Positions 17,501 through 26,188 of a stretch of DNA of 64,000 nt are shown here, piece after piece (the stretch's first letter is position 1; each line of letters starts with the position of its first letter). Below the pieces are notes generated by a model, which saw only the letters and a program-made list of their open reading frames with translations, did no database searches and had not been told where the DNA came from. A program made the position numbers and the translations under genes. This DNA comes from Paenibacillus xylanexedens (GTDB lineage Bacteria; Bacillota; Bacilli; Paenibacillales; Paenibacillaceae), in assembly GCF_017874615.1 (NCBI RefSeq), contig NZ_JAGIKV010000009.1, positions 124,001-188,000 on the forward strand, given 5' to 3'.

Positions 17501-17842
17501 ATGATGGTTAATAACCGTTACCGCAAACGTGATCCATTCTTTGTAAAGAAGGCTGTAGTTCAGATACTATTTCAGTTTGCAGTTTCAGCGATAATCGGTA
17601 GTATATATGGTTTCATGATGGTCAACGAGACGATAGGTGGATATATTAATAAACTATTACCGAGCACGGATGGTCCGGATCTTCATTTATATCTGCCCGT
17701 TGTGATAACGGTGTTCATCTACTCGTGTTTAATTCAGAAGAGACAACGGATTTTACTTGAAAAAATCTCATTTAGTTTTCTCCATATTTTGGTTGCCCTG
17801 CTAGGCTGTATTTCTTCAGTTGTTGTGTTATTGGTGATCTAA
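17501..17842 (+). CDS. Small membrane protein, unknown
   Basis: The 113-residue protein has a basic N-terminus (NNRYRKRDPFFVKK) and three hydrophobic segments (ILFQFAVSAIIGSIYGFMM, LYLPVVITVFIYSCLI, FLHILVALLGCISSVVVLLVI). It is an integral membrane protein of no family I recognise. GAGGAGGCG precedes the ATG with eight-base spacing. It converges with the next gene, ten bases apart. Confidence 0.7.
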   Translation: MMVNNRYRKRDPFFVKKAVVQILFQFAVSAIIGSIYGFMMVNETIGGYINKLLPSTDGPDLHLYLPVVITVFIYSCLIQKRQRILLEKISFSFLHILVALLGCISSVVVLLVI

Positions 17843-17851
17843 TCCAAATCC

Positions 17852-18307
17852 CTACGTATCCACACCTTCAGCCCCATCAACTGCATCGATGATACCGACA
17901 GCGAGTGTTGTTACCGCAGCAGCAGCTAAAAGATTTTTGGCACCAAGCTTCACTCTGTCCTTATCTTCCTCTTTCATGCCCACAACAACATCTTTACCGC
18001 TGTTATATACGTACTTTGCTGATATCGCTACACCTTTTGCAGTATTGGTTACAGCACCTCCAATATCGGCAAGCCCCGCGTCTATGGCGGTATCATCTTT
18101 TCGAATTGCACCACTGGCAAGATCATATGTCCCGCTAGCCAGTTGTCCAACGGTTTTGCCTGTATTAATTGTGGCTTTCTCTACGCCGTTCCCGATTTCT
18201 TTGATAAAGGGGCTTCCCGCGATTTCACCAACAACCCTCACGCTGCCGCCCAACACTTTTCCGGTAACTTCCCCAGCTAACTGACCGAACCCTTTTAAAA
18301 AACTCAT
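17852..18307 (-). CDS. Glycine/alanine-rich hypothetical protein
   Basis: The 151-residue protein is rich in Gly, Ala, Val and Lys, with repeated amphipathic stretches (GQLAGEVTGKVLGGSVRVVG, GKTVGQLASGTYDLASGAI). It has a mildly hydrophobic C-terminal helix (NLLAAAAVTTLAVGIIDAV) and no signal peptide. I recognise no domain. A GCGGGGG ribosome site precedes the ATG at 18307. Confidence 0.65.
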   Translation of the reverse strand: MSFLKGFGQLAGEVTGKVLGGSVRVVGEIAGSPFIKEIGNGVEKATINTGKTVGQLASGTYDLASGAIRKDDTAIDAGLADIGGAVTNTAKGVAISAKYVYNSGKDVVVGMKEEDKDRVKLGAKNLLAAAAVTTLAVGIIDAVDGAEGVDT

Positions 18308-18604
18308 CCATATTCCCCCGCTCTTAAAATAAGCTAACTGATGTTCTGCATTATTTTATTTTATTATATTCATATGTAAGCGAAAAAACCATTCTGCATT
18401 CAGCCTAGCTCATAAGAACGATCTGCCCTGGAACAGAAACTGGCAGCGCCCCCAACGAACCAAATTGGAACCCTCAGCCGTATAACTTCAACGTGAAAAA
18501 AGGCGCTAATCCCACCGGGAACAGCGCCTCAAGCCCTTGTTTTACCTTGTTACCTAATCCATTTGACTACCCACGGTTTTAGAAGTGTCTCAAGGGGCAG
18601 CAAC

Positions 18605-18742
18605 GTAGTGGAGGGGGCGGAATCGATTCTGAAGAAGCGAAGCGGTCGCCTTTATCCCCGGATTTTCCCCTTAACAGGGGAAAATCCGGGGATAACAGCG
18701 ATCATAAGAACGATCCGCCTCCGGAACGCCCACCACGCTGCC
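18605..18742 (+). repeat. Dispersed palindromic repeat, copy B
   Basis: This copy shares the core with copies A, C and D. Its outer ends are also complementary (GTAGTGGAGGGGGCGGA against TCCGCCTCC ... CACCAC), so the whole element can fold into a long hairpin. Its inner stem is the most perfect of the four (GGATTTTCCCC / GGGGAAAATCC). Confidence 0.85.
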
Positions 18743-18867
18743 CCCTCAACGCACTTCATCGCCAAAAGGCGCTAATCCCCCGGGAACAGCGCCTCAAGCT
18801 CTTGTTTACCTTACTACTTCATCCATTTGACTACCCACGGTTTTAGAAGTGTCTCAAGGAGCAGCAA

Positions 18868-19012
18868 CGTAGTGGAGGGGGCGGAATCGATTCTGAAGAA
18901 GCGGAGCGGTCGCCTTTATCCCCGGATTTTCCCCTTAACAGGGAAATTCATAAAAATCTGGGGATAACAGCGATCATAAGAACGATCCGCCACCGGTACG
19001 CCACCACGCTGC
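18868..19012 (+). repeat. Dispersed palindromic repeat, copy C
   Basis: This near-duplicate of copy B lies one tandem unit downstream. Its inner loop is longer because of a short insertion (TTCATAAA) between the two arms. Confidence 0.85.
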
Positions 19013-19047
19013 CTCCCCAAAGCCCACACTTCTAACCTCTCCGTGTA

Positions 19048-20097
19048 TTAGTCAATAAATCCTTCCATGACAACAGTTGGCATCATATTCGACTGCCAAG
19101 CGCCCTTACCATATCCACTGTTGTATCCTGGTGTAGCCTGAGGCTCCCAGTAGAATACACCTTTACCTTTGCCATTTGGCAGATTGCGGATTTGGTTTTT
19201 CATCGCGGCAACAAAACTTTTTCCAGCTGCAGCCTGGTTATTGTCCATGCCAATTTCGGAGATGATGATCTCTTTGCCATAACGGTTGATCATATCCTTG
19301 GCGTTGTTTACCGTATTTGTAACAGCGGTGTTCCAGCCGGAAGCTGAAGGATAGAGGGACATGGCAATCATGTCAAAGTTAGCTCCGTTATTAATCAGAC
19401 CACCAATATTCCATACATAGAGGGCGTTATCATCTCCACCTGCCAGATGCACAATGGTTTTGGTGCCGCTGCTCAGGGACTTCACTGCGTTATGGCCTGT
19501 GTTCACCAGCCACGCATAGTTTTTCATGTTGGTGGATGCTTTGCCATCTTCCCATAACATACCGTTGCTTGTTTCATTACCGATCTGTACCCAGTCAGGG
19601 GTAACGCCTTTGCTTTGCATCGCCGTCATAACTTCACGAGTGTGGTTCCATACCGCATCCATGAGCTGTTGGAACGTATAGTTTTTCCAGGCAGCAGGTT
19701 TAGTTTGCTGACCAGGGTCTGCCCAGGAATCGCTGTAGTGCAGGGTAAGCATCACACTCATGCCAGCATTCTTGGCACGTTGTGCGAGTGTAGCCGCACG
19801 ATCCTTATTCATGTAACCGTTCCCATAATCATTCGAAGGATTAACGAATACCCGAATGCGAACGGAGTTGATTTGATAGTCTTTTTTCAAAATATCAATG
19901 ATGTCGCGCTGTACCCCGTTTTTATCTTTCCATTTGTAGCCTTGGGCTTCCATTCCGGGAACCCAACTGATATCGGCTCCTTTGGCGAAACTTGGTGCTG
20001 CGCTGGCATGCTGACCTGCGGGCAACATGATAGAGGTGAATAACAAAACAAAAGCCAACATGATGGATGTCTTGAAACCCCTTACATTTTTGAACAT
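19048..20097 (-). CDS. ganB: Secreted GH53 arabinogalactan endo-beta-1,4-galactanase
   Basis: The 349-residue precursor has a signal peptide (GFKTSIMLAFVLLFTSIM, cleavage near HASAA) and a complete GH53 barrel that cuts beta-1,4-galactan of pectin side chains. The proton donor is E175 in QIGNETSNG and the nucleophile E281 in IIISEIGMDNN; KGADISWVPGME and LHYSDSWADPG are also family hallmarks. The ATG at 20097 is preferred over longer starts because GAGGAGG lies nine bases upstream and it places the signal correctly. No other galactan-use gene (ganA, ganSPQ) is nearby, so it is an orphan here. The symbol follows the Bacillus name. Confidence 0.93.
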   Translation of the reverse strand: MFKNVRGFKTSIMLAFVLLFTSIMLPAGQHASAAPSFAKGADISWVPGMEAQGYKWKDKNGVQRDIIDILKKDYQINSVRIRVFVNPSNDYGNGYMNKDRAATLAQRAKNAGMSVMLTLHYSDSWADPGQQTKPAAWKNYTFQQLMDAVWNHTREVMTAMQSKGVTPDWVQIGNETSNGMLWEDGKASTNMKNYAWLVNTGHNAVKSLSSGTKTIVHLAGGDDNALYVWNIGGLINNGANFDMIAMSLYPSASGWNTAVTNTVNNAKDMINRYGKEIIISEIGMDNNQAAAGKSFVAAMKNQIRNLPNGKGKGVFYWEPQATPGYNSGYGKGAWQSNMMPTVVMEGFID

Positions 20098-20137
20098 TAC
20101 AAGATGCCTCCTCGGATTTAGGTTGAGTTGCATCCTA

Positions 20138-20166
20138 ATTATAGCCATCCTGGTTTGCTCTACTAA
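20138..20166 (-). promoter_or_regulatory. Likely GH53 promoter
   Basis: On the minus strand TTAGTA (20166-20161) and TATAAT (20143-20138) have 17-base spacing and lie 40 bases before the GH53 start codon. Confidence 0.5.
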
Positions 20167-20226
20167 AGGGTCCATTTCCAATATTTTGGGTGTTTTCTCA
20201 ACCTCTCTACAGAAAAAGAGAAAACA

Positions 20227-20250
20227 AAAAGCCGTCCGAAGACGGCTTTT
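20227..20250 (-). terminator. Terminator upstream of the GH53 gene
   Basis: AAAAGCCGTC-CGAA-GACGGCTTTT is a textbook tetraloop hairpin. On the minus strand a TTTTTGTTTT tract follows. It would stop transcripts entering from 20385 or from the 75-residue gene, before the GH53 promoter. The gap 20251-20443 also holds an AAAGGAGG motif on the minus strand without an obvious gene. Confidence 0.8.
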
Positions 20251-20443
20251 CTACCCGTGGCGCTTTTTGAAACATTGATCCGTATCCCGCGCCTCCACCA
20301 GACTCTTTTAATTTGAGCTAGTGGATCGGGTAAGGGACACGTTCAACATGACATTAGAAATGTTGACGCACCTCCTTTCCTTGTGGCAAGAGTATACAAC
20401 ACCTTGTTTCGGAAAGCTAGTCTTTTTTCGTATTTAAGCAAAA

Positions 20444-20671
20444 TTATTTTTCAGTCTGGAACATCGTGATATCTCGTGCATAATGGCTCTTTGTTCCGTC
20501 ATTGTTTCGAATGCGCACACTGTCTTCACTGATCCGCTCCACAATGCCACAACCGACCTCGCAATAGACACCAGCCGGGTCTTCCTGCCATGCGCTTACC
20601 ATACATTGGGATAGTGCAGCCGTGAAAAACTCTATATTTTTTTGTAACGTTCTAGGTTTGTTGGATTTCAT
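20444..20671 (-). CDS. Small hypothetical protein
   Basis: The 75-residue soluble protein has three cysteines (SQCMVSAW, VYCEVGCGIVERI) and a C-terminal half that reads like a small beta-barrel (GCGIVERISEDSVRIRNNDG). I recognise no family. AAAGGAG lies before the ATG at 20671. No signal peptide or membrane segment is present. Confidence 0.6.
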   Translation of the reverse strand: MKSNKPRTLQKNIEFFTAALSQCMVSAWQEDPAGVYCEVGCGIVERISEDSVRIRNNDGTKSHYARDITMFQTEK

Positions 20672-20918
20672 TATATACTCCTTTAGTCAACTATATTTGG
20701 AATGAGAACAAGCAACCGGACCAAATCACACTGTACTTCACTTTACTCTGTCTATTGACCTTTGTAAAGGGATGGAAAAAGTTGCGGCCATGAGGTATCA
20801 TTTACATAAATTTTACGTAGCGTTTACACTGCGCTGACGCTTGATGTTGATTACGAATAGTACAATTATATGAGAACTTTAAACAAGAATAGATATGCAA
20901 CACATTCGGAGGCCATAC

Positions 20919-23000
20919 ATGCATAGAGACGTCAAAACAGGCAACTACGTTAATCGTGATTTGAGTTGGGTTGAATTTAATCGGCGCGTACTTCAGGAGG
21001 CCCAGGATCCAACAACGCCTCTGCTGGAGCGCATGAGATTTCTCGGCATTGTCGCTAATAATCTGGACGAGTTCGTCAGTGTAAGGGTGGCGGAGACAAA
21101 AGAGAAGATCAAGGCCGGATTCACGCAAAAAGATTTTACAGGGTATACGCCTGCAGGGTTGTACCGCAGATTGATTAAACGAACCGGGACCATGGTCGCC
21201 GAGCAGTATAAAACGTATCATGAACTCATTCGTTTACTCGCCAAGAAAGGCGTGAACATTCAGGAATATACAGATCTTAATGTGACACAGCAGCGCGCAA
21301 TGGACCAGTACTTTCATGAAATTATTTTTCCGGTACTCACACCGATGGCGATTGACCAGAGTCGTCCGTTCCCGCTGGTACACAACAAGTCTGTCTATCT
21401 GTCCGTGATGTTACAGAAGGAAGGGGAGCAAGAGGGTGAGCCATTTATGGCTATTGTTCAGGTACCTTCCAATCTGCCGCGGGTAGTTCAGGCTCCTATT
21501 CGGGCGAATAGCAAAAAGAAAACATTCATACTGATTGAAGACCTTATCAAACATCATATCCATACGCTCTTCAGCGGATATATCTCGCTTGCTGCACAGG
21601 AATTCCGAGTGACCCGTAATGCGGATCTCTTCATTAATGAAGAAGAAGCGGAAGATCTGCTTGAGGCTATTGAAAAAGAATTGCGACGCAGACGCCGCGG
21701 GGCTCCTGTGCGACTGGAAGTCTGCAAGGATTTTCGTCCGGACGCTTTGCTTGAATTGCAGGATGAATTCGATATTCAGGACCCAGTGTATGAAATTGAT
21801 GGACCGCTTGATCTGAGTTTTCTGGCGGGATTCGTGGACAGTCTGGAAAGTTTCTCACATCTGAAATACAGTCCGGTGAAGCCAGTCTACCCACTTGAGT
21901 TTCTGCCAAGAGAAAGTCATTTTGAGCTGCTGCGCAAACGCGATGTACTGGTGCATCATCCATACGAATCGTTTGAACCGGTCACTGATTTTATATTGGA
22001 GGCTTCAGAAGATCCAAGAGTTCTGGCCATCAAGATGACTTTATATCGGGTCAATGGCGATTCACGCCTTATTCCGGCACTTGCACTTGCCGCTGAGAGT
22101 GGTAAGCAGGTCACGGTTGTGGTGGAACTGAAAGCCCGGTTTGATGAAGAGCGCAACATTGCTTGGGCCCGTAAGCTGGAGAAGGCCGGTTGTCACGTGG
22201 TTTATGGACTGGTTGGACTCAAGACCCATGCCAAAATTATTCTTGTCGTACGCAGGGAACAGCAGGGTTTAAGACGTTATGTCCATGTAGGAACCGGTAA
22301 TTATAATGAGAGTACAGCCAAAGTGTATACGGACGTGGGACTGTTCACCTCTAATCCGATTATTGGGGAAGATGCATCCGAATTGTTCAATGAGATTACT
22401 GGATACTCCGGTCCGAAAGCATTGCAGGCGTTCCGCGTAGCTCCGGATGGTATGAAGGATGAACTGTTTGCACTGATTCGTAGAGAAACGGAACACGCGC
22501 TGAAAGGCAAACCTTCCAGAATCATTGCCAAGATCAACTCCTTATCCCATCAGGAAATGATTGATGAATTGTACGAGGCTTCTCAAGCCGGCGTGCAGAT
22601 CGATCTGATTGTGCGTGGTGTATGTTGTCTGCGTCCGGGGGTAGAGGGGCTCAGTGAGAATATTCGGGTCATTAGCATTGTGGATCGTTTTCTGGAGCAT
22701 TCACGGTTGTTTTATTTTGAAAATAGCGGTAACCCGGATGTATTCATCTCCAGTGCAGACTGGATGACACGTAACCTGAATCGAAGAATTGAACTGATGT
22801 GTCCCGTATTTGATCCAGAGCTGAAGAAGATGCTGGTCGATATTCTTAATCTGTCCCTTATGGATAATGTCAAAGCCAGAGAGCTTATGCCTGGTGGCAA
22901 TTATGTATTTGTAAAAAATGAAAAGCCCCCGCTGAGAAGTCAGACGGAGGCGATGGGTATTATCCCTTGGAAGCCTGCTGAATGGAGTGCGTTAACGTAA
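20919..23000 (+). CDS. ppk1: Polyphosphate kinase 1
   Basis: This 693-residue enzyme reversibly makes polyphosphate from ATP. It has the N-terminal helical domain (NRDLSWVEFNRRVLQEAQD) and the two phospholipase-D-like C-terminal domains, with the catalytic histidine motifs LKTHAKI and YVHVGTGNYN, one of which is autophosphorylated. The length is that of the family. The ATG at 20919 is chosen because CGGAGG at 20907-20912 lies six bases before it. Its last 41 bases overlap the end of the convergent ppx gene. Confidence 0.97.
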   Translation: MHRDVKTGNYVNRDLSWVEFNRRVLQEAQDPTTPLLERMRFLGIVANNLDEFVSVRVAETKEKIKAGFTQKDFTGYTPAGLYRRLIKRTGTMVAEQYKTYHELIRLLAKKGVNIQEYTDLNVTQQRAMDQYFHEIIFPVLTPMAIDQSRPFPLVHNKSVYLSVMLQKEGEQEGEPFMAIVQVPSNLPRVVQAPIRANSKKKTFILIEDLIKHHIHTLFSGYISLAAQEFRVTRNADLFINEEEAEDLLEAIEKELRRRRRGAPVRLEVCKDFRPDALLELQDEFDIQDPVYEIDGPLDLSFLAGFVDSLESFSHLKYSPVKPVYPLEFLPRESHFELLRKRDVLVHHPYESFEPVTDFILEASEDPRVLAIKMTLYRVNGDSRLIPALALAAESGKQVTVVVELKARFDEERNIAWARKLEKAGCHVVYGLVGLKTHAKIILVVRREQQGLRRYVHVGTGNYNESTAKVYTDVGLFTSNPIIGEDASELFNEITGYSGPKALQAFRVAPDGMKDELFALIRRETEHALKGKPSRIIAKINSLSHQEMIDELYEASQAGVQIDLIVRGVCCLRPGVEGLSENIRVISIVDRFLEHSRLFYFENSGNPDVFISSADWMTRNLNRRIELMCPVFDPELKKMLVDILNLSLMDNVKARELMPGGNYVFVKNEKPPLRSQTEAMGIIPWKPAEWSALT

Positions 23001-24489
23001 CTCCCCAGGCTTCCTGCAGATCCTTGACGGCCTCTTCCAGGCCATCAAGTTCCAGTAACGGCTCGGCTGTACAGGTGAATTGCACCTGCAGCGAGTCGTT
23101 TTCTTTTGTTGCTTCAATCGCAGCGATGCTCTCGGATCGATTGATGGCTTCCGCTACGCGCAGCAGAGAGCCTATACGATGAGCATGTCGCTCATCCGAG
23201 TTTTTCAGAATGTCCCGGTGCTTATTCAGCAGCTGGGGCGTTCTTTTTTTGGGATGATAATCGGCTGCACTGGCACTGAGAATGGTCTCCCGGTGAGAAA
23301 GTCCATAGATGCTTGCATTCATGATCCAATAGGCCGAGTGCTGCGTATAACGGAAATAGTTAATCTGCTTACCTGCCATGTGCAGCATGGAGGACGCATA
23401 CAGGATTCGAGCATCCGCGTGATCAGGAGGGGTACCTTGTAATGCCGTATACAGGGTAACCGTATCCTGATGAATCCGTTGCAGACGTTTCTCTGGAATA
23501 GGCGGACCAAAATGGATAAAGTTGCGGATACTGTCCTTCAGCGCGTCCGGAACGACCGGCTGACCTCCAGCCATGTAATCTCGCAATAACCCGTCTCGTA
23601 GACCCGCACCACTAACCACATAACGATCTCCCTGTATTAACTGGAAGACGGTTCGCAGGATCAGTACGCCGGGCACAATGATGTCTGCGCGATCTTTGGC
23701 GAGCCCGGGTACCTTTTTGCGCTGTGCCGAGGTGAGATGTGGCAAGGAGCGAGCGATGTTCTCCATCGCTTCCTCACTGATCTCATAATGATGGCTGACA
23801 GGCAGAGAATACTGGGTACGCTTCTGTTCCACTTTGGCGAGTGTACGCATCGTGCCGCCAAGTCCGATGAGTGGCAGACCAGTATGCTCACGAATCCAAT
23901 CCTGTCCACGGAGAGCCTCAATGACTTCGTTGCACAATGCATTTGCATTCTCCTCGGTCCACTGATCTTCACCCCCATAACGGGCATGTGAATTCACTGC
24001 ACCAATAGGGAGGGAGATGCTATGTAACCTCTTCCGATCCCGAAAGACCGTGATCTCTGTGCTGCCGCCTCCAATATCCACGACGTAACCGTCTGCCAGA
24101 TCAATGGATTGAGTGACACCAAGGAACCCATAATAGGCCTCCCGATCTCCCGATACACATTCAATGGTAAGCCCCGTCTCTGTCTCCAGCCATTCAATAA
24201 TCTCCAGGACATTGCTTGCATTACGAATGGCTGCGGTAGCTGCTGCGCGAATCAGTTTGGTCTGATACGCTTCACAGGTCGCTTTGAATTGACTCAAGAT
24301 AGTGATGGCTTTATCCAGAGAATGGCGCAGAATGGTTCCATCCGGCTCAACAACGCTGCTTAGACGAGCGGCGTATTTGTCTTCATGAATGATGCGATAG
24401 GCTTCGTCCTGGTCCAGTTCATAGATAACTAGACGAATGGAGTTCGAGCCGATATCAATAATTCCTAAGGTTTCATTAGTATGTGTCAT
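22960..24489 (-). CDS. ppx: Exopolyphosphatase (Ppx/GppA family)
   Basis: The 509-residue protein has the ASKHA-type phosphate-binding motifs (GIIDIGSNSIRLVIYEL, YVVDIGGGSTEITVF) and a C-terminal HD-like domain of about 190 residues, the domain set of long Ppx enzymes. It should remove terminal phosphates from polyphosphate and possibly pppGpp. ATG 24489 is six bases from GGAG; ATG 24495 lies too close. It opposes the convergent ppk1 in function and overlaps it at the 3' end. Confidence 0.93.
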   Translation of the reverse strand: MTHTNETLGIIDIGSNSIRLVIYELDQDEAYRIIHEDKYAARLSSVVEPDGTILRHSLDKAITILSQFKATCEAYQTKLIRAAATAAIRNASNVLEIIEWLETETGLTIECVSGDREAYYGFLGVTQSIDLADGYVVDIGGGSTEITVFRDRKRLHSISLPIGAVNSHARYGGEDQWTEENANALCNEVIEALRGQDWIREHTGLPLIGLGGTMRTLAKVEQKRTQYSLPVSHHYEISEEAMENIARSLPHLTSAQRKKVPGLAKDRADIIVPGVLILRTVFQLIQGDRYVVSGAGLRDGLLRDYMAGGQPVVPDALKDSIRNFIHFGPPIPEKRLQRIHQDTVTLYTALQGTPPDHADARILYASSMLHMAGKQINYFRYTQHSAYWIMNASIYGLSHRETILSASAADYHPKKRTPQLLNKHRDILKNSDERHAHRIGSLLRVAEAINRSESIAAIEATKENDSLQVQFTCTAEPLLELDGLEEAVKDLQEAWGVTLTHSIQQASKG

Positions 24490-24515
24490 AAGCATCTCCT
24501 TCTACAGAGGTTCAA

Positions 24516-24770
24516 CTACCCGAAGTGAAGAAGGGCAGCCATGGCTTCCGGTGAACCCGGCGGTGTGGCAGAGAAGGGCGTAGTTAGCATAACAACAATG
24601 ATAAAGACGATGAAACAGGCAAATATAAGACAACTCACGGCAAAGCCGCGATTACGCTTTTGCATAAACAGTCGAATACCTGTGACAAAGAGAAGTACCG
24701 TAACAGCTACGAGAACGATCGACATTGCAAAATAGGCTACGCCATAAAGTGATTTGAAAAATGCTTCCAT
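24516..24770 (-). CDS. Small two-helix membrane protein
   Basis: The 84-residue protein has two membrane helices (AYFAMSIVLVAVTVLLFVTG, VSCLIFACFIVFIIVVML) joined by a basic loop (MQKRNRG). AAGGAGCG lies about ten bases before the ATG. It sits 26 bases upstream of ppx on the same strand and is probably co-transcribed with it. Its function is unknown. Confidence 0.65.
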   Translation of the reverse strand: MEAFFKSLYGVAYFAMSIVLVAVTVLLFVTGIRLFMQKRNRGFAVSCLIFACFIVFIIVVMLTTPFSATPPGSPEAMAALLHFG

Positions 24771-25008
24771 TTGTTCTGAACGCTCCTTAGATCCTCATAT
24801 TTAAGCCCTTCCAAGCCATTCCTTAGTAGCATACGACAGATTGACTTGTTTGAAAAGCAAACCGGGCGCTTGTTCCCGTTTCCGCCATCTCCCCTGGGAC
24901 AGGTTACATGGAAAAGGGGCCCTTGCCGCGGACAAACATCCAAGAAAGCAAGGCTTCTGTTGAGTATGTATAAGGAAGGACTATTGTTTCAAGGAAGGAG
25001 ATCAACCC

Positions 25009-25668
25009 ATGTCGAGACAACTTGCAAGCAAATGGCGGAAGACAGCGGCACTGATGAAATACCCGGTAGCGGCTGTCCATATCCCACAGACCAAGGCATT
25101 CAACTCGGGTAATCTGCTGCACATGCTCAGTCGTTATGGAATGGTGTATGTCAAACCTATTGTCGGTGGTGGAGGTTACGGTGTCATCCGGGTATCGGCG
25201 AGCGGTGGGGCCTATCGATACACCCATATGAAAACGACCCGTTCTTTCGCCAGTTTCAGCCAGATGTATCGCTCTCTGGTGCGTGTAAAGGCTAGACGCA
25301 GGTACTTGATCCAGCAAGGCATTCATCTGGCAACGATTCAAGGGAGACCTGTTGATTACAGAGTCAAAGTTGTCAAAACCGCACGAGGCTGGGTATTCCG
25401 TTCCTTAGTAGGACGACTCGCTCGTCCCGGACTCTGTGTGACGAATCTGAGCAAGGGTGGCACCATGTTATCAGGAAGGCGAGCTCTTGGATTATCCCTG
25501 CCCCATATATCCGGTCGGCACAAACGTCGGGAGATGCGGTCACTTACACTGACATGTACGTACATTATGGAAAGTCAGTTCCCTGGGGTAGGTCAGCTTG
25601 GATTTGATTATGGACTGGACTATTCAGGCAAGATCTGGATTTTGGAAGTAAATACCAGACCTCAATAG
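25009..25668 (+). CDS. YheC/YheD-like ATP-grasp protein (spore-coat associated)
   Basis: The 219-residue protein matches the ATP-grasp part of YheC/YheD proteins: VKPIVGGGGYGVIRV (nucleotide loop), LIQQGIHLATIQGRPVDYRV, and the metal-binding end LGFDYGLDYSGKIWILEVNTRP. Bacillus relatives are associated with the endospore coat. It ends immediately after EVNTRPQ, where relatives usually carry on for tens of residues, and it lacks their N-terminal domain, so it is a short version. AAGGAAGGAG lies before the ATG. Confidence 0.85.
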   Translation: MSRQLASKWRKTAALMKYPVAAVHIPQTKAFNSGNLLHMLSRYGMVYVKPIVGGGGYGVIRVSASGGAYRYTHMKTTRSFASFSQMYRSLVRVKARRRYLIQQGIHLATIQGRPVDYRVKVVKTARGWVFRSLVGRLARPGLCVTNLSKGGTMLSGRRALGLSLPHISGRHKRREMRSLTLTCTYIMESQFPGVGQLGFDYGLDYSGKIWILEVNTRPQ

Positions 25669-25848
25669 AAAATGAATGGGAAAGCTCAAGAAAATTCAAG
25701 AAAAACCGATAATATATAAAAGAAAACGGTATGAAAACCGTTTGAAATTTTACATTACCGGGTAATTTACTCGCAACAAGTCTTGAAACTATGAATTTAT
25801 TCCAAAAAAAATACGCTGATAAACGTTCTGACAGTAGTACAAACTCCC

Positions 25849-25948
25849 TGTGCATAAATATTGTCCACACTATACACGTTGATTACTCTACATTTTTTCC
25901 AATTATCAACAAACTATGCACAGGATTTCCACATATCGTTGTGGATAA
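25849..25948. promoter_or_regulatory. DnaA-box cluster upstream of sda
   Basis: Two perfect DnaA boxes (TGTGNATAA) lie at 25849-25857 and 25940-25948. One-mismatch boxes lie at 25861-25869 (TTGTCCACA), 25903-25911 (TTATCAACA) and 25914-25922 (CTATGCACA), and a weaker one at 25925-25933. The last perfect box ends nine bases before the -35 element of sda. In Bacillus subtilis DnaA activates sda from such boxes, coupling replication stress to sporulation. The remainder of the gap 25669-25848 shows nothing else. Confidence 0.85.
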
Positions 25949-25957
25949 CAAGAACGC

Positions 25958-25986
25958 TTGTTCTCTATATGAATCTCTGATATGAT
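25958..25986 (+). promoter_or_regulatory. sda promoter
   Basis: TTGTTC at 25958-25963 and TATGAT at 25981-25986 have 17-base spacing. Because the transcript would start near 25993, the ATG at 25982 cannot be the sda start. Confidence 0.65.
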
Positions 25987-26023
25987 AGTTTTGAGGAAAA
26001 AAAAGGAAAGGTTGTGGCGGGAA

Positions 26024-26167
26024 ATGGCTATGTTATCCGATGAGATGTTGTTGGATTCCTACCATAAAGCGATTGAGTTGAATCTCGAACGAGATTTCAT
26101 CGCACTGCTGTTGGCAGAAATCCATAAGCGCAAACTGGGTACCGACGTATCTGCCATTCTTCACTAG
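26024..26167 (+). CDS. sda: Sporulation histidine kinase inhibitor Sda
   Basis: The 47-residue protein carries the Sda pattern LSDEMLLDSYHKAIELNLERDFI followed by a second helix (LLLAEIHKRKLG), forming a helical hairpin. Sda binds the dimerisation domain of sporulation kinases such as KinA and blocks phosphorelay entry when replication is disturbed. The ATG at 26024 gives the usual Sda length; ATG 26030 is an alternative. AAGGAAAGG lies at 26003-26011. The DnaA boxes upstream preserve the regulatory logic known from Bacillus. Confidence 0.93.
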   Translation: MAMLSDEMLLDSYHKAIELNLERDFIALLLAEIHKRKLGTDVSAILH

Positions 26168-26188
26168 AGATCCTCATTGCAGGCAATG

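Larger units (their letters stand above)
18497..19030. repeat. Tandem duplication of a ~267-bp noncoding unit
   Basis: The segment from 18497 to 18763 is repeated at 18764-19030 with few differences. Each unit begins with a short hairpin (AGGCGCT ... AGCGCCT), continues with an identical spacer and ends with one copy of the dispersed palindromic repeat. Nothing in it looks coding. It fills most of the gap between 18307 and the GH53 gene; 18308-18496 shows nothing recognisable. Confidence 0.88.
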
